Shown here piece after piece: positions 42,055-53,132 of a DNA stretch of 64,000 nt. The first letter of the stretch is position 1. The number at the start of each line of letters is the position of its first letter. The notes beneath the pieces are model-generated. The model was not told the DNA's origin. It searched no databases and saw only the letters and a program-made list of their open reading frames with translations. The stretch covers positions 36,450,278 to 36,514,277 of the forward strand of contig OY744516.1 of assembly GCA_963556195.1 (NCBI GenBank), given 5' to 3'. Source of the DNA: Sepiola atlantica. Its lineage: Eukaryota > Mollusca > Cephalopoda > Sepiida > Sepiolidae. The position numbers and the translations under genes were made by a program.

Positions 42055-42112
<58 letters not shown>
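42055..42112. repeat. (ATT)n microsatellite
   Basis: About 58 bp of ATT abutting the truncated LINE. AT-rich DNA from 42113 to 43182 shows only a 17-bp tandem word (accggacaaaagcccac) near 42690. Confidence 0.95.
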
Positions 42113-43179
42113 TACTACTTAGAACTTCTTATATAGTAAAATACTACTTAACTTCTCCAAAGAAAACAATTCAAACTTTCACATTATATTAAATCTAATT
42201 TTAAATATCAAATAAAAATTAATAAAAAGCATGTTAGTAATTAATTTTTCATTCATAAAACACATTTAAAATTTCTTTAAAATAGTTAACTAAAATATTT
42301 AAGTAGACACTTACATGCCAAATTTTCAATGTCTTTCACTTGTCTCTTTTCAGTGGAACGAAAACTGAACAACTGGACAGTGAAACGGTTTCAATAATAA
42401 CCAATAATCATTTTTATTATTAGTCTTTGATTTTATTGCATCTTATCTCCATCCCACTCTACATTTTATATTTTTTAATATTTCTTTTTACAACTAGTTT
42501 GCAGATATAGAAACTCCAAAATCAAATAAGAACTGACGCCAACGTTTGCTCTCACACAGAACTGTGAAAATCTTTAAATTCACTAATTCTTTTATACCTA
42601 ATTCACCTCAGTATCATATTCAAAATCTTCAAAGTTTTTTTTTCACACGGTTTGCTCACATCTTGCGAAGTTTGTCAATTTTTGGGGGACCGGACAAAAG
42701 CCCACCGGACAAAAGCTCACCGGAAAAAATCCTATCTTATAATAACAAAAAGGAAAAACGCCAACAGCATAAAATAAATTAATTTATGTTTTTATAATGT
42801 AATTATCAATGATGTTTGTCAGTATTTTTTCTTGACAAAAATGTTTTATTTAATTTAAAAATATTTGTCGGAACTTTGTAAATTAATTGCATTCTTTTAA
42901 AAGTCACCTAGAGAATTTATGCAACGTTTCATTTTTTTACACAAGTAAAATGAATTTACATCCTATTTTGATATTATTATAATCTATAGATTTTTGTTTT
43001 ACTGGTAGTTTAAAAACAATAAATATTTATCATTTTATCATTAGTAGCAGCAATGGAAATGAAGTTTTTAAAAAGTAAAATAATCGCTTTTTTGAATAGG
43101 AAATAAGGCTAAAATGTTTCCGATTCCGATGCCCTAAAAAGTTTCGATTTTTAAAATCTTCGATTCCGATTAATCGTCT

Positions 43180-43182
<3 letters not shown>

Positions 43183-43252
<70 letters not shown>
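43183..43252. repeat. (TA)n microsatellite
   Basis: About 70 bp of TA, abutting the PLE relic at 43255. Confidence 0.95.
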
Positions 43253-43254
<2 letters not shown>

Positions 43255-43256
<2 letters not shown>

Positions 43257-43640
43257 AAATATGCCAATACATCACCACCAACGACACATTCACACCTCCA
43301 GGCACCAACATCAAACTTAATCCCCCTTTCACCTGCGATAGCCCCAACGTGGTTTACCTGATATACTGCACCAGATGCACGTTGGTGAATCCGAAAACGC
43401 CTCACCAACCACAAACAAACGATTAGGGACAAATCTACACGATACCCTTCAATCTCTCAAACCACTCCACAGACGACATAAAATGCATCCCCGTAGCCTT
43501 CAAATTCAAATCACTACAACACAGACGAAAATATGAGACAAAACTCATTCTGAAACTAAACACGTATACCTCAGGACTAAATATAGACCTGGGACTTCTC
43601 AATAGTTATTCTTTCTACAAATATACGAATTGACCGACAA
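43255..43640 (+). pseudogene. PLE GIY-YIG domain relic (sister of 57040-57475)
   Basis: Plus strand, about 90% like 57050-57475 with deletions. It includes the sequence for VVYLIYCTRCT and the C-terminal ETKLILKLNTYTSGLNIDLG region, broken by frameshifts. 5'-truncated at a (TA)n tract. The DNA to 44017 is AT-rich, with a gtaaacagctgatgatcccc word related to the repeat at 23451. Confidence 0.6.
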
Positions 43641-44013
43641 CATTTTCCAACAGGCGAAGAACAAGTGTGTGTTATCATGGGATGCTAACATCTTCCTACT
43701 TTAAGAGTCCCAATATCCACTTTCAGTACAACTGGAGAACCATGCAGTTTATAACTGTTCGTTTTTTTTAATCTCTAAAACAGTTACATTGTAAACAGCT
43801 GATGATCCCCGTTTAATATTTCACAATTTAAGGTTAAGGTCCCCTGTTTTTGTTTCACTGTTATGTACTAAAATCCCCTTTTTTATTTGTAAATATTCCA
43901 GCGGTAAGTCGGTTTATGCAAGTGCTAAGTCTGCGATATTTTGGATTTAGTTAGAATCTCTGGGAATTTAAACGGCATTTTTTCTTTGTTTAAAATGACT
44001 CAAAGCTTCTTTA

Positions 44014-44017
<4 letters not shown>

Positions 44018-44069
<52 letters not shown>
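44018..44069. repeat. (TA)n microsatellite
   Basis: About 52 bp of TA. Confidence 0.95.
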
Positions 44070-44072
<3 letters not shown>

Positions 44073-44240
44073 GTATTTAGGCAGAATATTTTCATTTAGG
44101 CAAACATTATTAAATAACACAAAGTGTTTTTGCTTGATAAGACTTTTTTTATTTTTTCAATTTTCCGAATAGTCCATTTAGTATTTCGAATTGGTGTATG
44201 TTACTTCCGTGGGTTTCGTGTTCCATTTTTCTTTCCTTTT

Positions 44241-44284
44241 CCGCTAGTACTTTCGATTTGATTCGTCAAATCATCTTCAGACGG
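44241..44284 (-). ncRNA. PLE hammerhead-like motif
   Basis: Minus strand: stem I CCGT/GCGG (4 bp, one wobble), core CTGAAGA, a 6-bp perfect stem II GATTTG/CAAATC, GAAA, then the palindrome AGTACT and A as cleavage base. It lies at the 3' end of the minus-strand PLE relic 44440-46760. Confidence 0.6.
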
Positions 44285-44439
44285 TGTTACTCTTTGTGTC
44301 TCTACAAATGTCTTTACCGTTGAGTTTTTTTTAGGTAAAGTAATTTACAACTTCAACAAGAGCGTCTTATGCGAGTGTGATTACGTTCTAAGCGCGTGCA
44401 AGATTCAAAAGTATAATTGCTTAACGGGTAAGAATTTGG

Positions 44440-46760
44440 TAACGTTAATTACTATGCTAGATACGTTAAAATGTTGTGACTAGTTTCGTAATTCACATTA
44501 TTGATTGTGGGATGTTGACTTTTTATGAAGAGTGCTTCAAGAATGTATAATCTTTTGATATAGGTATACTGGTGCATTATATTAGTATTGTTAACTAAGA
44601 TATGTCTATATTAAAAAGGGGGAGTCATGTGATTTTAGGTGTTGGCAAATGGAGCTAGTGTCGGAGAGATGTGAGGTGCGTCTTCATGAAAGTGTTGTGG
44701 TAGTGAAACGAATGTAACAATTAGTTTCATCATTATTGTCTGAGATAATTCTCCCATGAGCATTGGAACTGATACATTACATATGTTCTTCCTGATGTGT
44801 TTTGGATCTGAGAAGTGTAATTTTTAACTACATGGTTTGATGTTTTCATTTTTTTTATCATAAATGATGAATCTTATTTTATTGTTAGAGTTGATGGAGG
44901 ATAATTAGCGATGTATTTTATTATGAAGAGCGTTTTAATCTAATTTAAAGTTTGGATGCATTTGGTTACAATAGAATAGATTTATATAGTGGGAATGATT
45001 TAGCTGATTAGGATTAGTATTATCTAAGTTTCTAATCATTAATTTTATTTGTTCGTCTACAATATGATTGGGAAATTGATTATTAATTACGACTTGCTTA
45101 ATGTTTTTTTTAAATCGTTAAAGAATATTTTGGGGTTAAAGAGATTAGCTTTGCAGATAGATTTTTAATCATTGCAATTTCATATCGATGTGAACATTCG
45201 CTTCTATAACTTTAAATGCATGTATTAATACAGATAGGTTTCTATAGGGAGAGTTGATGAATGCGTCATTGTTAGAGTCAATGAGAACATCTAAAACGGA
45301 TTTTTTAAACGTTAAACTCATGAGTGAATGTACATACGGAGTTATTTTGAAAAATGTCTTGTAGTCTTTTTTATATCATCATTATTGTATGCTAAAATAA
45401 GTACATCATCAACGTAGTTGGCATAAATGGAGTAATTATATTAAATATTTTATTTTCGAGGTCAGCCATGAAAAATTACTGAAGGTCGGTTCAAAGACCG
45501 ATCCCATAGAAACACCGTCAATTTGGGAATAGATATTTCCCTTATTGTCGTAGAAAGGGACTTCTGTTGTGCAAATTAATAATGACTATTTAGTATAAGT
45601 ATTTCAGGATCAATTTTTAGTGCAGGGAAGTATGGGTTATTTTATATATTAGATAGCGGAACCCGTCGCCCGGCGTTGCACGGGAGAAAGTACTACCTAT
45701 TGCATGACGTCGAATAAAAAAAGAAACGGCCTATTGTTTTTTCTCCCCCGTCTACTATGTTGGCGAATGTTTTAAATTTAAAGAAAAAGAAAAAAGTGGT
45801 AGAGTAGAATGGGATCGAACGCTAAAACTGACGATCATGAAACCTACCTTCTTAACGATTGCGCCACTGTTTCGGGTTACAAATACATGTGAAAATAGAC
45901 TAATTAACCTAAGCTTGATTATTGGCATGCGTGTTAAATTAATACCAGGCAAATAATAAATAAGAACCGGTGTTTTGTGAAAATTAAACTGTGTTTATTA
46001 GTTCCCGGTGTCGATGAGTGTAGTCACAGAACAGAATTGTTAGGGAGAAAAGTTTTTGCTACCACCTATATGGAGTTGGTTTGTCGGAGAATCGTAGATG
46101 GTGGGCCAAATATAATATTTAGTGTTGGCTGGAAAGAAATAATAACAAATGTACTAAAACACGCTCGAGTGAATAAGTGTAATATAATGGTGAGTTTAGT
46201 AGCATGTGATGCATGTGGTTATTTTCCTATTCTCCGGGAAGGTACAGGGAAAAATCGTCTCTACTTTATTAGATTAATAATGATAATGATATCAACTGTT
46301 TTACGTACTGGAACATTTGTAAATAATCTTTCAACGTCTAGTGAAGCGGTAATTTTATTATGTATTTTTTTAGCTTAGAGTATCTGTATGAGTTCATGAG
46401 TGGATTTTACACTGTATTTACTTGGTAACTAAGGGGGTAATAGTTCATTAATTGTTTTGGTTAATTAGTATATATGGGGTAGTGAATTGAGAAATTATGG
46501 GACGGAGAGGGAAGTTAGGTCTATGGATTTTTACGGTACCGTATAGGTAACCAGGTTTATAATACACAATTATTTTGTGGAGTTTAAGTTTATCGTTTAC
46601 GGCATTATTAGCTGTAATAAGCTTGTTTACATGTGTCTTAAATTGATCAATGGGGTTTCTTTTAATTTTTTGAAATTTAGAATGACGGTCTAAAATTGTT
46701 TGTAATTTTGTGAAATAGTCAGATTTGTTTTATCAGCTTTTTAATAATAATGTTCGTGTG
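44440..46760 (-). pseudogene. Degenerate PLE (RT plus GIY-YIG C-terminus), interrupted by a SINE
   Basis: Reverse complement fragments read IDGVSMGSVFEPT, YANYVDDVLILAYNND (RT catalytic YVDD, near 45390-45425) and, at the C-terminus, ILEALFIKSQHPTINNV (44480-44545), the end of a GIY-YIG domain. Many stops and frameshifts, so it is dead. The composite SINE at 45655-46273 is inserted upstream of the VSMGS motif. A similar PLE is at 58790-61000. Confidence 0.7.
45655..46273 (-). mobile_element. Composite SINE with tRNA-like core, 8-bp target duplication
   Basis: Flanked by TATTAGAT on both sides, inside a PLE relic. Read on the minus strand: a ~345-bp 5' part shared with 33408-33760; a tRNA-like segment with A box TGGCGCAATCG and B box GCGTTCGATCCC; and a 3' tail cccgtgcaacgccgggcgac…ccgct. 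That tail is the hairpin typical of RTE-class LINE 3' ends, suggesting RTE mobilisation. No hammerhead. Confidence 0.7.
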
Positions 46761-47454
46761 GTTTTGTAGTTCATTTTCTATTTATGTACGAATAGACACG
46801 TCCCAAACACCATGACTTTTTAATAGTATATAGATAAGCATATACTCTTTCACTGGCCAATCAAATAGGGCTTTCAGAAAAGGAGTGGGGTTATATGGAC
46901 AAGAGAATTATTTAGGGGAACAAAGGGAGGTAATTACTTTTTATAGCATATCCATATCCTCTTTCACTTTGCTGTTATCTTTCTTAATCTCACGGTTTAA
47001 CCTACTAAACTCTTGAAAATAAATATAGTTTTCCTTCTTTCCTTTTAATCATTCGGACGTTCTCAAATATCGGTCCTTTTTTTTGAAAGACGCATAACTC
47101 AGCTATGTCCAGAATCAGAAGGAGTGTATCTCTTTTGCTTCGCTTTTACGTTTCGCATTTATTTGCTGTTCGTTTATAACTTTTGAACATGTTTTCTTTT
47201 TCGAGATAGCAATATTTAATAGGCAAACACAATCCTTAACGTAATCATCCGATTCCAAAACACTTTGCCTCTTGTAAACGATCTATTGTAAACTACTTTA
47301 GTTCAGCTTACTTCGCCTGTATAACGGCATACCAACACTTATGCGAATCATCATCGATTGTAAATGTTTACGAACTGCGAGTTTGTTTTACCTCGGTTTA
47401 TCTGTTTCATGGAGAATTAACCGTGGCCTCCCTCTACCGTACTAGAAAACTTTT
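46761..47454. other. No feature recognised
   Basis: AT-rich DNA, no simple repeat and no supported ORF. Confidence 0.4.
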
Positions 47455-48180
47455 CACACCTGGCAGTATCCTATATCTCTACAAAGCCATCATCTGCCAT
47501 CATCTGCCCATGCATGGATTATTGTTGTCACACCTGGGCTGGTGCACCAACCACTAACCTCTCCCTATTTGACAGTGTCCAAAAAAGAGCCTCTAATCTA
47601 ATAGGTCACCCACTATCCAGCAAGCTCCAGCCCCTATCCTATCACCGCAATGTTGCGTCCCTGTACTTGTTTTATAGGTACTTCAATTGAATGTGCTCCG
47701 ACGAACTTGCTGCTCTGGTGCCCCCTCGACGTAAATACACCCGACCAACCCAACAATCAGCTAAATCAGCTAAATCAGCTAAATCAGCTAAATCAGCTTT
47801 GAGGAGAGTAGAAAGTGGACCTTGGGTTTACTTTCGACAGACTCGTAACTCTCGCTTCTCTTATTTTGTCCTTTAGTCCTCACATTCCATGAGTGATGTT
47901 TCTGACAAAGGGGGAAAAATTGATGTTTGCTGGGTCAGAATCTATCCATCTAACACTTATCGCTGGCTTCATGTCTTGTCTGGAGCGATTTCCATAAAAA
48001 AAATTTAAAGATCGCATAGATTCACTGTGGAGGTCCCCAGATGCCGGAGGGTTTTCTACTCTAATAGTTTCTTTCCTGAACTGCTAGCCTTTGGAATTCC
48101 CCCCTGTTCCCTGTTTCACTGACTGTATTGGCATGCAGAACTTTGAATGTAATGTAAACAAATATCTCGTTGCTCAACTC
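47455..48180 (+). pseudogene. LINE RT C-terminal relic (CR1/Jockey/L2 type)
   Basis: Plus strand fragments read MHGLLLSHLGWCTNH in one frame and SLFDSVQKRASNLIGHPLSS, then YHRNVASLYLFYRYF in another. This is the pattern of the post-RT region of Jockey/CR1-like LINEs. A CSDELAALVPPRR block follows, then a tail related to 37730-38160. Several stops and shifts. The 9-bp direct repeat tcagctaaa is iterated five times at about 47758-47798. 48181-48489 has no feature. Confidence 0.55.
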
Positions 48181-48489
48181 GTCACTTAGAATGCCCCTAT
48201 AAATCTGTCCCCTAATCTACAGCCGAGACTTTATTTATTGCTTCTGTTACACTTACTTACAATGTTGGTACTGTTAGCCTGTCTGAGCATTTACTTTTCT
48301 TTCTTTTTTTATTTAATGTACGATGTACCAGCGTTGACCCAACGAATCACTGATCATCCAATAATAATTAAAACTATCGCATCCCGTGAAAAAGTGCTTC
48401 CTACATCAATCTGTATAATTTACTGCTTATAATCATATTACCTTTGAATGAATAAATGTCTCTAAGGAAAATAAATGTAAATATAATTG

Positions 48490-48700
48490 TGATTGTAAGC
48501 TGGAAATTCTTTAAGTGAATGAAACGAATATGTCTCTTCTTTATTTATTCATTTAAAATTGTTGCAATTTAATTCTGTTTAAAACAATACATAGGCTCTG
48601 TCTTCTCGCCGTAAAAATAATTGTCAGCTAAATATTCTTCAAATCAATAAAACGAATGTCACTCTTTGAAATACATTTATTTAAAATTGTATTGTTTTAG
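48490..48700. repeat. Imperfect ~137-bp tandem duplication
   Basis: gtaagctggaaattctttaa…aatgaaacgaat at 48493 and gtcagctaaatattcttcaa…aataaaacgaat at 48632 share the order of blocks, ending tttaaaattgt. Confidence 0.45.
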
Positions 48701-48834
48701 TCAACAGGACGACATAATTTGATTTTGGAACAATTCATTTTAAAATGGGTTAAGTTATAATTTTTTAACTTAGTGATATCAGATTAATTACCAATCACCA
48801 ATCACCATCTATTTTTATCGGATGATCTCGTTTG

Positions 48835-48965
48835 TTTAAATGTGTGTGAAAGGTGATAACGTACGTACGAACATGAAATGTCTTAGCGTATTATAATATA
48901 CATTTTAAATGTGTGTGAAAGGTGATAACGTACGTACGAACATGAAATGACTTAGCGTAGTATCA
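48835..48965. repeat. 69-bp tandem duplication upstream of the EGF exon
   Basis: Two units, period 69 bp, starting tttaaatgtgtgtgaaaggt, each with acgtacgtacg and tcttagcgta or cttagcgtag. The copies differ at very few positions. They sit about 80-200 bp before the splice acceptor of the EGF gene. Confidence 0.8.
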
Positions 48966-49041
48966 TATAGATATCCAACACCTTGATAAAAAAAACGGTA
49001 AATTAAATAACACTTTTCTTTTATTTATATTTTTCCTCCAG

Positions 49042-49940
49042 GTGTGTATTAAATACGGAATTATCTTCAATCGGACATATTCAACTCGAACATGGATTTA
49101 CCAATGTTCCTTCATCGATCCTGCTGCGCCTTCGAGCTTTCGACCAGGAAGAGTTTTCAAGTATTTCTATTCTTGTTCGTCTACATCGTTAGTTACGAAA
49201 CCGAGTCCGTCAAGGGGAATGTAATCTGCACATTCAACCCCTGCACATTCTCCCCCAACCTGTGCATAAACGGGGGTGAGTGCGAACCAGACGCAAACTG
49301 TTATCCCGCGTGCAAGTGTTCTCCCGATTTCAGTGGTTACCGGTGCGAGACTTCGAACAGAAACAATTCTTGCACTGAGAAATGCTCGCCGGAGACGTGC
49401 AATCGGAATGGTTATTGCACGCAGGACTCGGCCACGTGCGGTTTCGACTGCGACTGTTTCGACGGGTTCGCCGGCGACACTTGCAACGACAACATCCCCA
49501 TAAACGACACCACCGCTTCTCCTTGCCACCCACTGACCTGCGTACATGGCGAGTGTAACAGTTCGGAAGCGGGCTTTCAGTGCATCTGCGAACACCAATG
49601 GATGGGCGACACGTGTAACATACCGTGTAAGAAGAACTGTACGCGCGGGACGTGTGCTATTCGCCTAAACAAGGAAACATGTATTTGCCCGGGCCTTTTC
49701 ACCTCGGAATCAAACTGTACGGAGGAATTTGTGATGATCACCCCATGTGAGTATTAATCATGCACTAACATGACCCGTGGAAAGTCAACGGTTAATTAAA
49801 AAGATTTTCATGTTCCCTTTAACTATTTTATATATAGGGTCACTTTTTCTAACACATTTCAGACAATAATTATTTAAGCTCACCGGCCTCTTCAAAATCT
49901 GGGATCACATGGGTTTCATCTCAAGATTTTAAAGAAGATG
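49042..49940 (+). CDS. Secreted or membrane protein with EGF-like repeats (two exons, 3'-partial)
   Basis: Exon 1 (49042-49746) follows a good acceptor tatatttttcctccag and ends at donor cat|gtgagtatt in phase 1. Its ATG is at 49092. Exon 2 (49863-49940, 78 nt, phase 1-1) lies between ctaacacatttcag and gatg|gtaagcc and stays in frame. The protein starts with a charged stretch, a hydrophobic segment (FQVFLFLFVYIV, about 22-33) that may be a late signal peptide or anchor, then about four Cys-rich EGF-like modules (about residues 45-85, 93-131, 144-174, 178-209). Their spacing is typical (CX4-5CX3-5CX6-8CXCX8C). Several N-glycosylation sequons occur. The product is probably extracellular, in adhesion or signalling; I cannot name an orthologue. 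Upstream 5' UTR exon(s) are implied. Further exons were not found before the repeats at 50.2 kb. GC content is higher than in its surroundings, as expected of a real exon. Confidence 0.8.
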
Positions 49941-50204
49941 GTAAGCCGTGATAATTATTGTAGGTAATATGTTAGAAAAGGTTACCCTATAGGCCTAAAT
50001 AGTTGCTTTGTACGGTAAATACATTAATACATTAAGATCTCTTGTTGGAAATATGTCGTCTGATATATATTTATAACTTTATAACATTTGATATTAGACC
50101 AAACCTTTCAATTTAGATTGAACCTGAAACTACAAAATAAAAACTCTGCCTGTTTGTCTTTCTCACTCCCTCTCTGTCTCTCTTTCTCTGTCTTTGTCCA
50201 TGTC
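49941..50204. other. Intron sequence of the EGF gene (inferred)
   Basis: AT-rich DNA after the exon 2 donor. No acceptor with a convincing open exon was seen up to the next repeat block. Confidence 0.35.
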
Positions 50205-50256
50205 TGTCTGTCTGTCTGTCTGTCTCTCTGTCTGTCTGTCTGTCTGTCTCTCTGTC

Positions 50257-50351
<95 letters not shown>
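50205..50351. repeat. (CTGT/CT)n then (TA)n microsatellite
   Basis: About 100 bp of CTGT and CT units followed by about 45 bp of TA. Confidence 0.95.
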
Positions 50352-50354
<3 letters not shown>

Positions 50355-50575
50355 TGTAGGTTTGTAATCCGAGATTGGAGCAATGTGATATAGGACCGGA
50401 AGGTGGAAAGGTGAACAAAAACAAACGAGAAGAGAAAACAAGAATGAAGTGAAATATTAATAAATTGATTCGAGATTTCATTCTTGTTTTCTCTTCTCGT
50501 TTGTTTTTGTTCACCTTTCCACCTTCCGGTCCTATATCACATTGCTCCAGCCTCGGATTACAAACCTACACTTAT
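50352..50575. repeat. Foldback palindrome, ~103-bp arms
   Basis: Arms 50352-50454 and 50474-50575 are almost exact reverse complements (left arm contains aatccgagattggagcaatg; right arm cattgctccagcctcggatt). The centre is only about 20 bp. (TA)n borders the left side and another (TA)n begins 40 bp to the right. No terminal repeat other than the arms. Confidence 0.85.
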
Positions 50576-50612
50576 ATTTACCAGCAATGCTTCAAGCAAA
50601 CTACAACCTCCT

Positions 50613-50616
<4 letters not shown>

Positions 50617-50687
<71 letters not shown>
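50617..50687. repeat. (TA)n microsatellite
   Basis: About 70 bp of TA. The following 350 bp contain a weak hammerhead-like word (minus strand CTGACGA near 50930) and no gene. Confidence 0.95.
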
Positions 50688-50688
<1 letters not shown>

Positions 50689-51031
50689 AGTATACAAGGA
50701 ACAGAAGAATAAAGATATAATATATACCTTTAAAGTAAAAACCTGTCATGAAAAGTTGAGTCTCTATATACGAGATAGAGAAATTATATAAGCAAGTCAA
50801 TGATGAAAATAAAAATTGTGCAAAATGCAATATCTATTAAGTCATCAGTTGTTCAAAACAAGGGGTTTTAAATGAGAGAAATTTTATTATTCCTTTCTTT
50901 AACATGGATTTTCAAAGATTGATATCTTATCGTCAGAAGAGATATAAGTTGATAAAGGAGAAATTACCGAAATGTCAAAATTTGAAAAGAAATAAAAATA
51001 AAAATAATATAAAGTGTAAAAAATTATTTTT

Positions 51032-51035
<4 letters not shown>

Positions 51036-51076
<41 letters not shown>
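51036..51076. repeat. (TA)n microsatellite
   Basis: About 41 bp of TA. Confidence 0.95.
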
Positions 51077-51079
<3 letters not shown>

Positions 51080-51253
51080 TATTTTTATTTACACAGACAT
51101 GTACAAAATCTGCGACATATATGATCTGAGGTTAAGATCGGATTCTAACTCTGCCTGATGAGATCTCAGTTTATAATAACTGTTGATCGATAACATCGAC
51201 ATGCCAGTGTCGCAGATTTTGTACATGTCTGTGTAAATAAAAAATAATCATAT
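51075..51253. repeat. Foldback element, ~43-bp arms
   Basis: Left arm atgattatttttatttacac… and right arm …gtgtaaataaaaaataatca are complementary over about 43 bp around a ~90-bp centre. Related words (cccggttgaaattctt) occur at 51285, 56280 and 56503, linking it to the palindrome at 56096-56466. Confidence 0.7.
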
Positions 51254-51346
51254 ATAAAGCTCTATTTGATATTGAACACTTTTTATAAACCCGGTTGAAA
51301 TTCTTTGGATTACTACCCTGTGGATGTTTTTACCTGGATTATTAAC

Positions 51347-51349
<3 letters not shown>

Positions 51350-51395
<46 letters not shown>
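51350..51395. repeat. (TA)n microsatellite
   Basis: About 46 bp of TA. Confidence 0.95.
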
Positions 51396-51398
<3 letters not shown>

Positions 51399-51479
51399 CA
51401 TCTTTCCGATATTAATTTCCATGCTGAAGTACTCATTTTTATGATAAAAAAATCGATGCAGAAGTCCATCGCCTGATAT

Positions 51480-52289
51480 CTGATGTATGGATGGGCGCCT
51501 CGTATCCCAAGACTGGATAGATGCAACTTTGATCTCGGTATACAAAAGAAAGGGAACTCGATCAGCCTGTGGCAATTATCGAAGTGTAAGCCTTCTTGAA
51601 GCGGTGGGTAATGTCTTCTCAACACCCCTGCTTAACCGGCTCACTACGTGGGTGTGTTCCTCAGTTATCCCGGAATGCCCGAGTGGATTTTAATCTGGTT
51701 GAGGCACGACGGATATGATATGTTATGTCGGACAATAATAGGGAAAAATGCATCGAAAAACGGGCAGCGCGCTCTTATGTTTTGAGGCAATACTATGGAA
51801 AATCCTCGGTAACATTCGATGCCCACCAGGATTCGTAGAAATGATCAAGCAACTTCACCAAATATGAATGCATACTTCCATTTCTATGGTGTACTGTCTG
51901 AACCAATAGCTATCGATAATGGAATTAAACAAGATGGCATTCTTTATATATTTTGCAATGACCTTCACCCACGTGTTTCAGGACTGTAACATCGGTGTTC
52001 TCATACATTTCCGAACGCTCGATTTGGTGCAAAGTCCAAGATCTTCCAAACCCTTGTACGAGAGCTCATCTATGCCGTTGATGCGGACTTCGTTGCCCAC
52101 ATCGAGGAGGATATACAAATAATAATGGACCTCTTCTCCCGAGCATGAACCACCTTTGGGCGATTCACCATCAATCTGGATAAAACTAAGGTAATACTCA
52201 CCACTCTACCAGGAGACTACTATGTAGAGCTCAATATTTACGTCGAGGGAGTTAGATTGAGTCTAGTTTACTCATTTGTATATCTTGGG

Positions 52290-52348
<59 letters not shown>

Positions 52349-52640
52349 GATCTCTTGACTCTTTGCGAAAACGGCCAGTGCCGAGCGTCCCGGACACACT
52401 TGTTTGTGGTTCATGTGTCAGCACCTGCATGTCAAGAGATGGTTTACTGGGCCATATGATATCTCATGTCAGGAGCCAACTACACGAGTGTCAAACGAGA
52501 GTTGAAAATGGTTATGTACAAGCGGAAGCCTAGTGACTTGTATGTCATATCTGCAGCAGGACTTGTAAAAATAAGTCAGGGCTGTTGAGCCATCTGCGTG
52601 CCCACAACCGGCATTTGCAATCTTGTAAGGAATGGCCTTC
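51480..52640 (+). pseudogene. Degenerate LINE reverse transcriptase with terminal zinc finger
   Basis: Plus strand: DATLISVYKRKGTRSACGNY, then RSVSLLEAVGNVFSTPLLNRL (RT N-terminal motifs), ILGNIRCPPGFVEMIKQLHQ and remnants of the KQG region. A (CT)n tract at 52296-52343 interrupts it. Beyond that are the usual C-terminal zinc fingers, CGSCVSTCMSRDGLLGHMISH and, in another frame, CHICSRTCKNKSGLLSHLRAH (52540-52605). Many stops and shifts. The family is the widespread one often mis-annotated as craniofacial development protein 2-like. Confidence 0.6.
52296..52343. repeat. (CT)n microsatellite
   Basis: About 48 bp of CT inside the LINE relic. Confidence 0.95.
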
Positions 52641-52696
52641 TGTAAAGAAGTGACAATCAAAACACACACACACGTATACGTGTGTGTATATATATA

Positions 52697-52752
52697 TATA
52701 TATGTACGTATACGTTTCGTTCTTTATTAATCTGAACTCATCAGCATAGAGA
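52697..52752 (-). ncRNA. Hammerhead ribozyme, family A locus 2 (first)
   Basis: Minus strand: core CTGATGA, stem II GTTC/GAAC (both strands changed relative to GTCC/GGAC of other copies), GAAA, stem III ACG/CGT with loop TATA, cleavage after GTA. Stem I TATG/CATA is shortened by TA expansion. Confidence 0.75.
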
Positions 52753-53032
52753 TATGACCATTCACTACCGGTCATGCGATTCGAAACCCTGGATTACAAG
52801 TTTTTTTCAACTCAAATCCAACGTCGATAACCGCTCGGCCAATTCTGAACAGCTGATAAACAATGATACTTTAACACTTTTTAAAGCGGCTTGACGTCCA
52901 GGCATTCTACTTCTATTAGGGAAGGAATGATGCTTTATAAAGCAAGTGACGTCATGCTGTGTTAGTACTACCATTACAGTGCTCTACTTTTTTACGAGGA
53001 GCGACAAATATAAATATTTGTTATTGTTTATT

Positions 53033-53078
53033 ATCTATGTACGTATACGTTTCGTCCCATTTTAATCTGGACTCATCA

Positions 53079-53079
<1 letters not shown>
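53033..53079 (-). ncRNA. Hammerhead ribozyme, family A locus 2 (second, truncated)
   Basis: Minus strand: core CTGATGA, stem II GTCC/GGAC, GAAA, stem III ACG/CGT with loop TATA and the 3' stem I strand CATAGAT are intact. The 5' stem I strand is replaced by (TA)n at 53080. Confidence 0.7.

Positions 53080-53080
<1 letters not shown>

Positions 53081-53128
<48 letters not shown>
53081..53128. repeat. (TA)n microsatellite
   Basis: About 48 bp. 53129-53920 is AT-rich DNA with no assignable feature apart from a short CA/CATA stretch at 53745-53805. Confidence 0.95.

Positions 53129-53132
<4 letters not shown>

Larger units (their letters stand above)
52697..53085 (-). mobile_element. tRNA/hammerhead repeat, family A, second locus
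   Basis: One full 335-bp unit bounded by two hammerheads, plus the start of a second unit that runs into (TA)n at 53081. Shares the order and much of the sequence of 22085-22738: catgcgattcgaaaccctgg B-box region, gacgtcatgctgtgttagta block. It is more diverged from that locus than the two copies there are from each other. Confidence 0.75.

Noticed and set aside
50905..50940. Hammerhead at 50930 (minus strand CTGACGA, AAGAT/ATCTT, GAAA)
   Set aside because: Stem II and core words are present, but there is an extra mismatch before GAAA and stems I and III do not form. At best it is a decayed relative of the motif in the 439-bp repeat.
51123..51180. Hammerhead core cctgatgagatctcag in the 51075-51253 foldback
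   Set aside because: CTGATGA is present but there is no GAAA at a suitable distance and no stem I partner.
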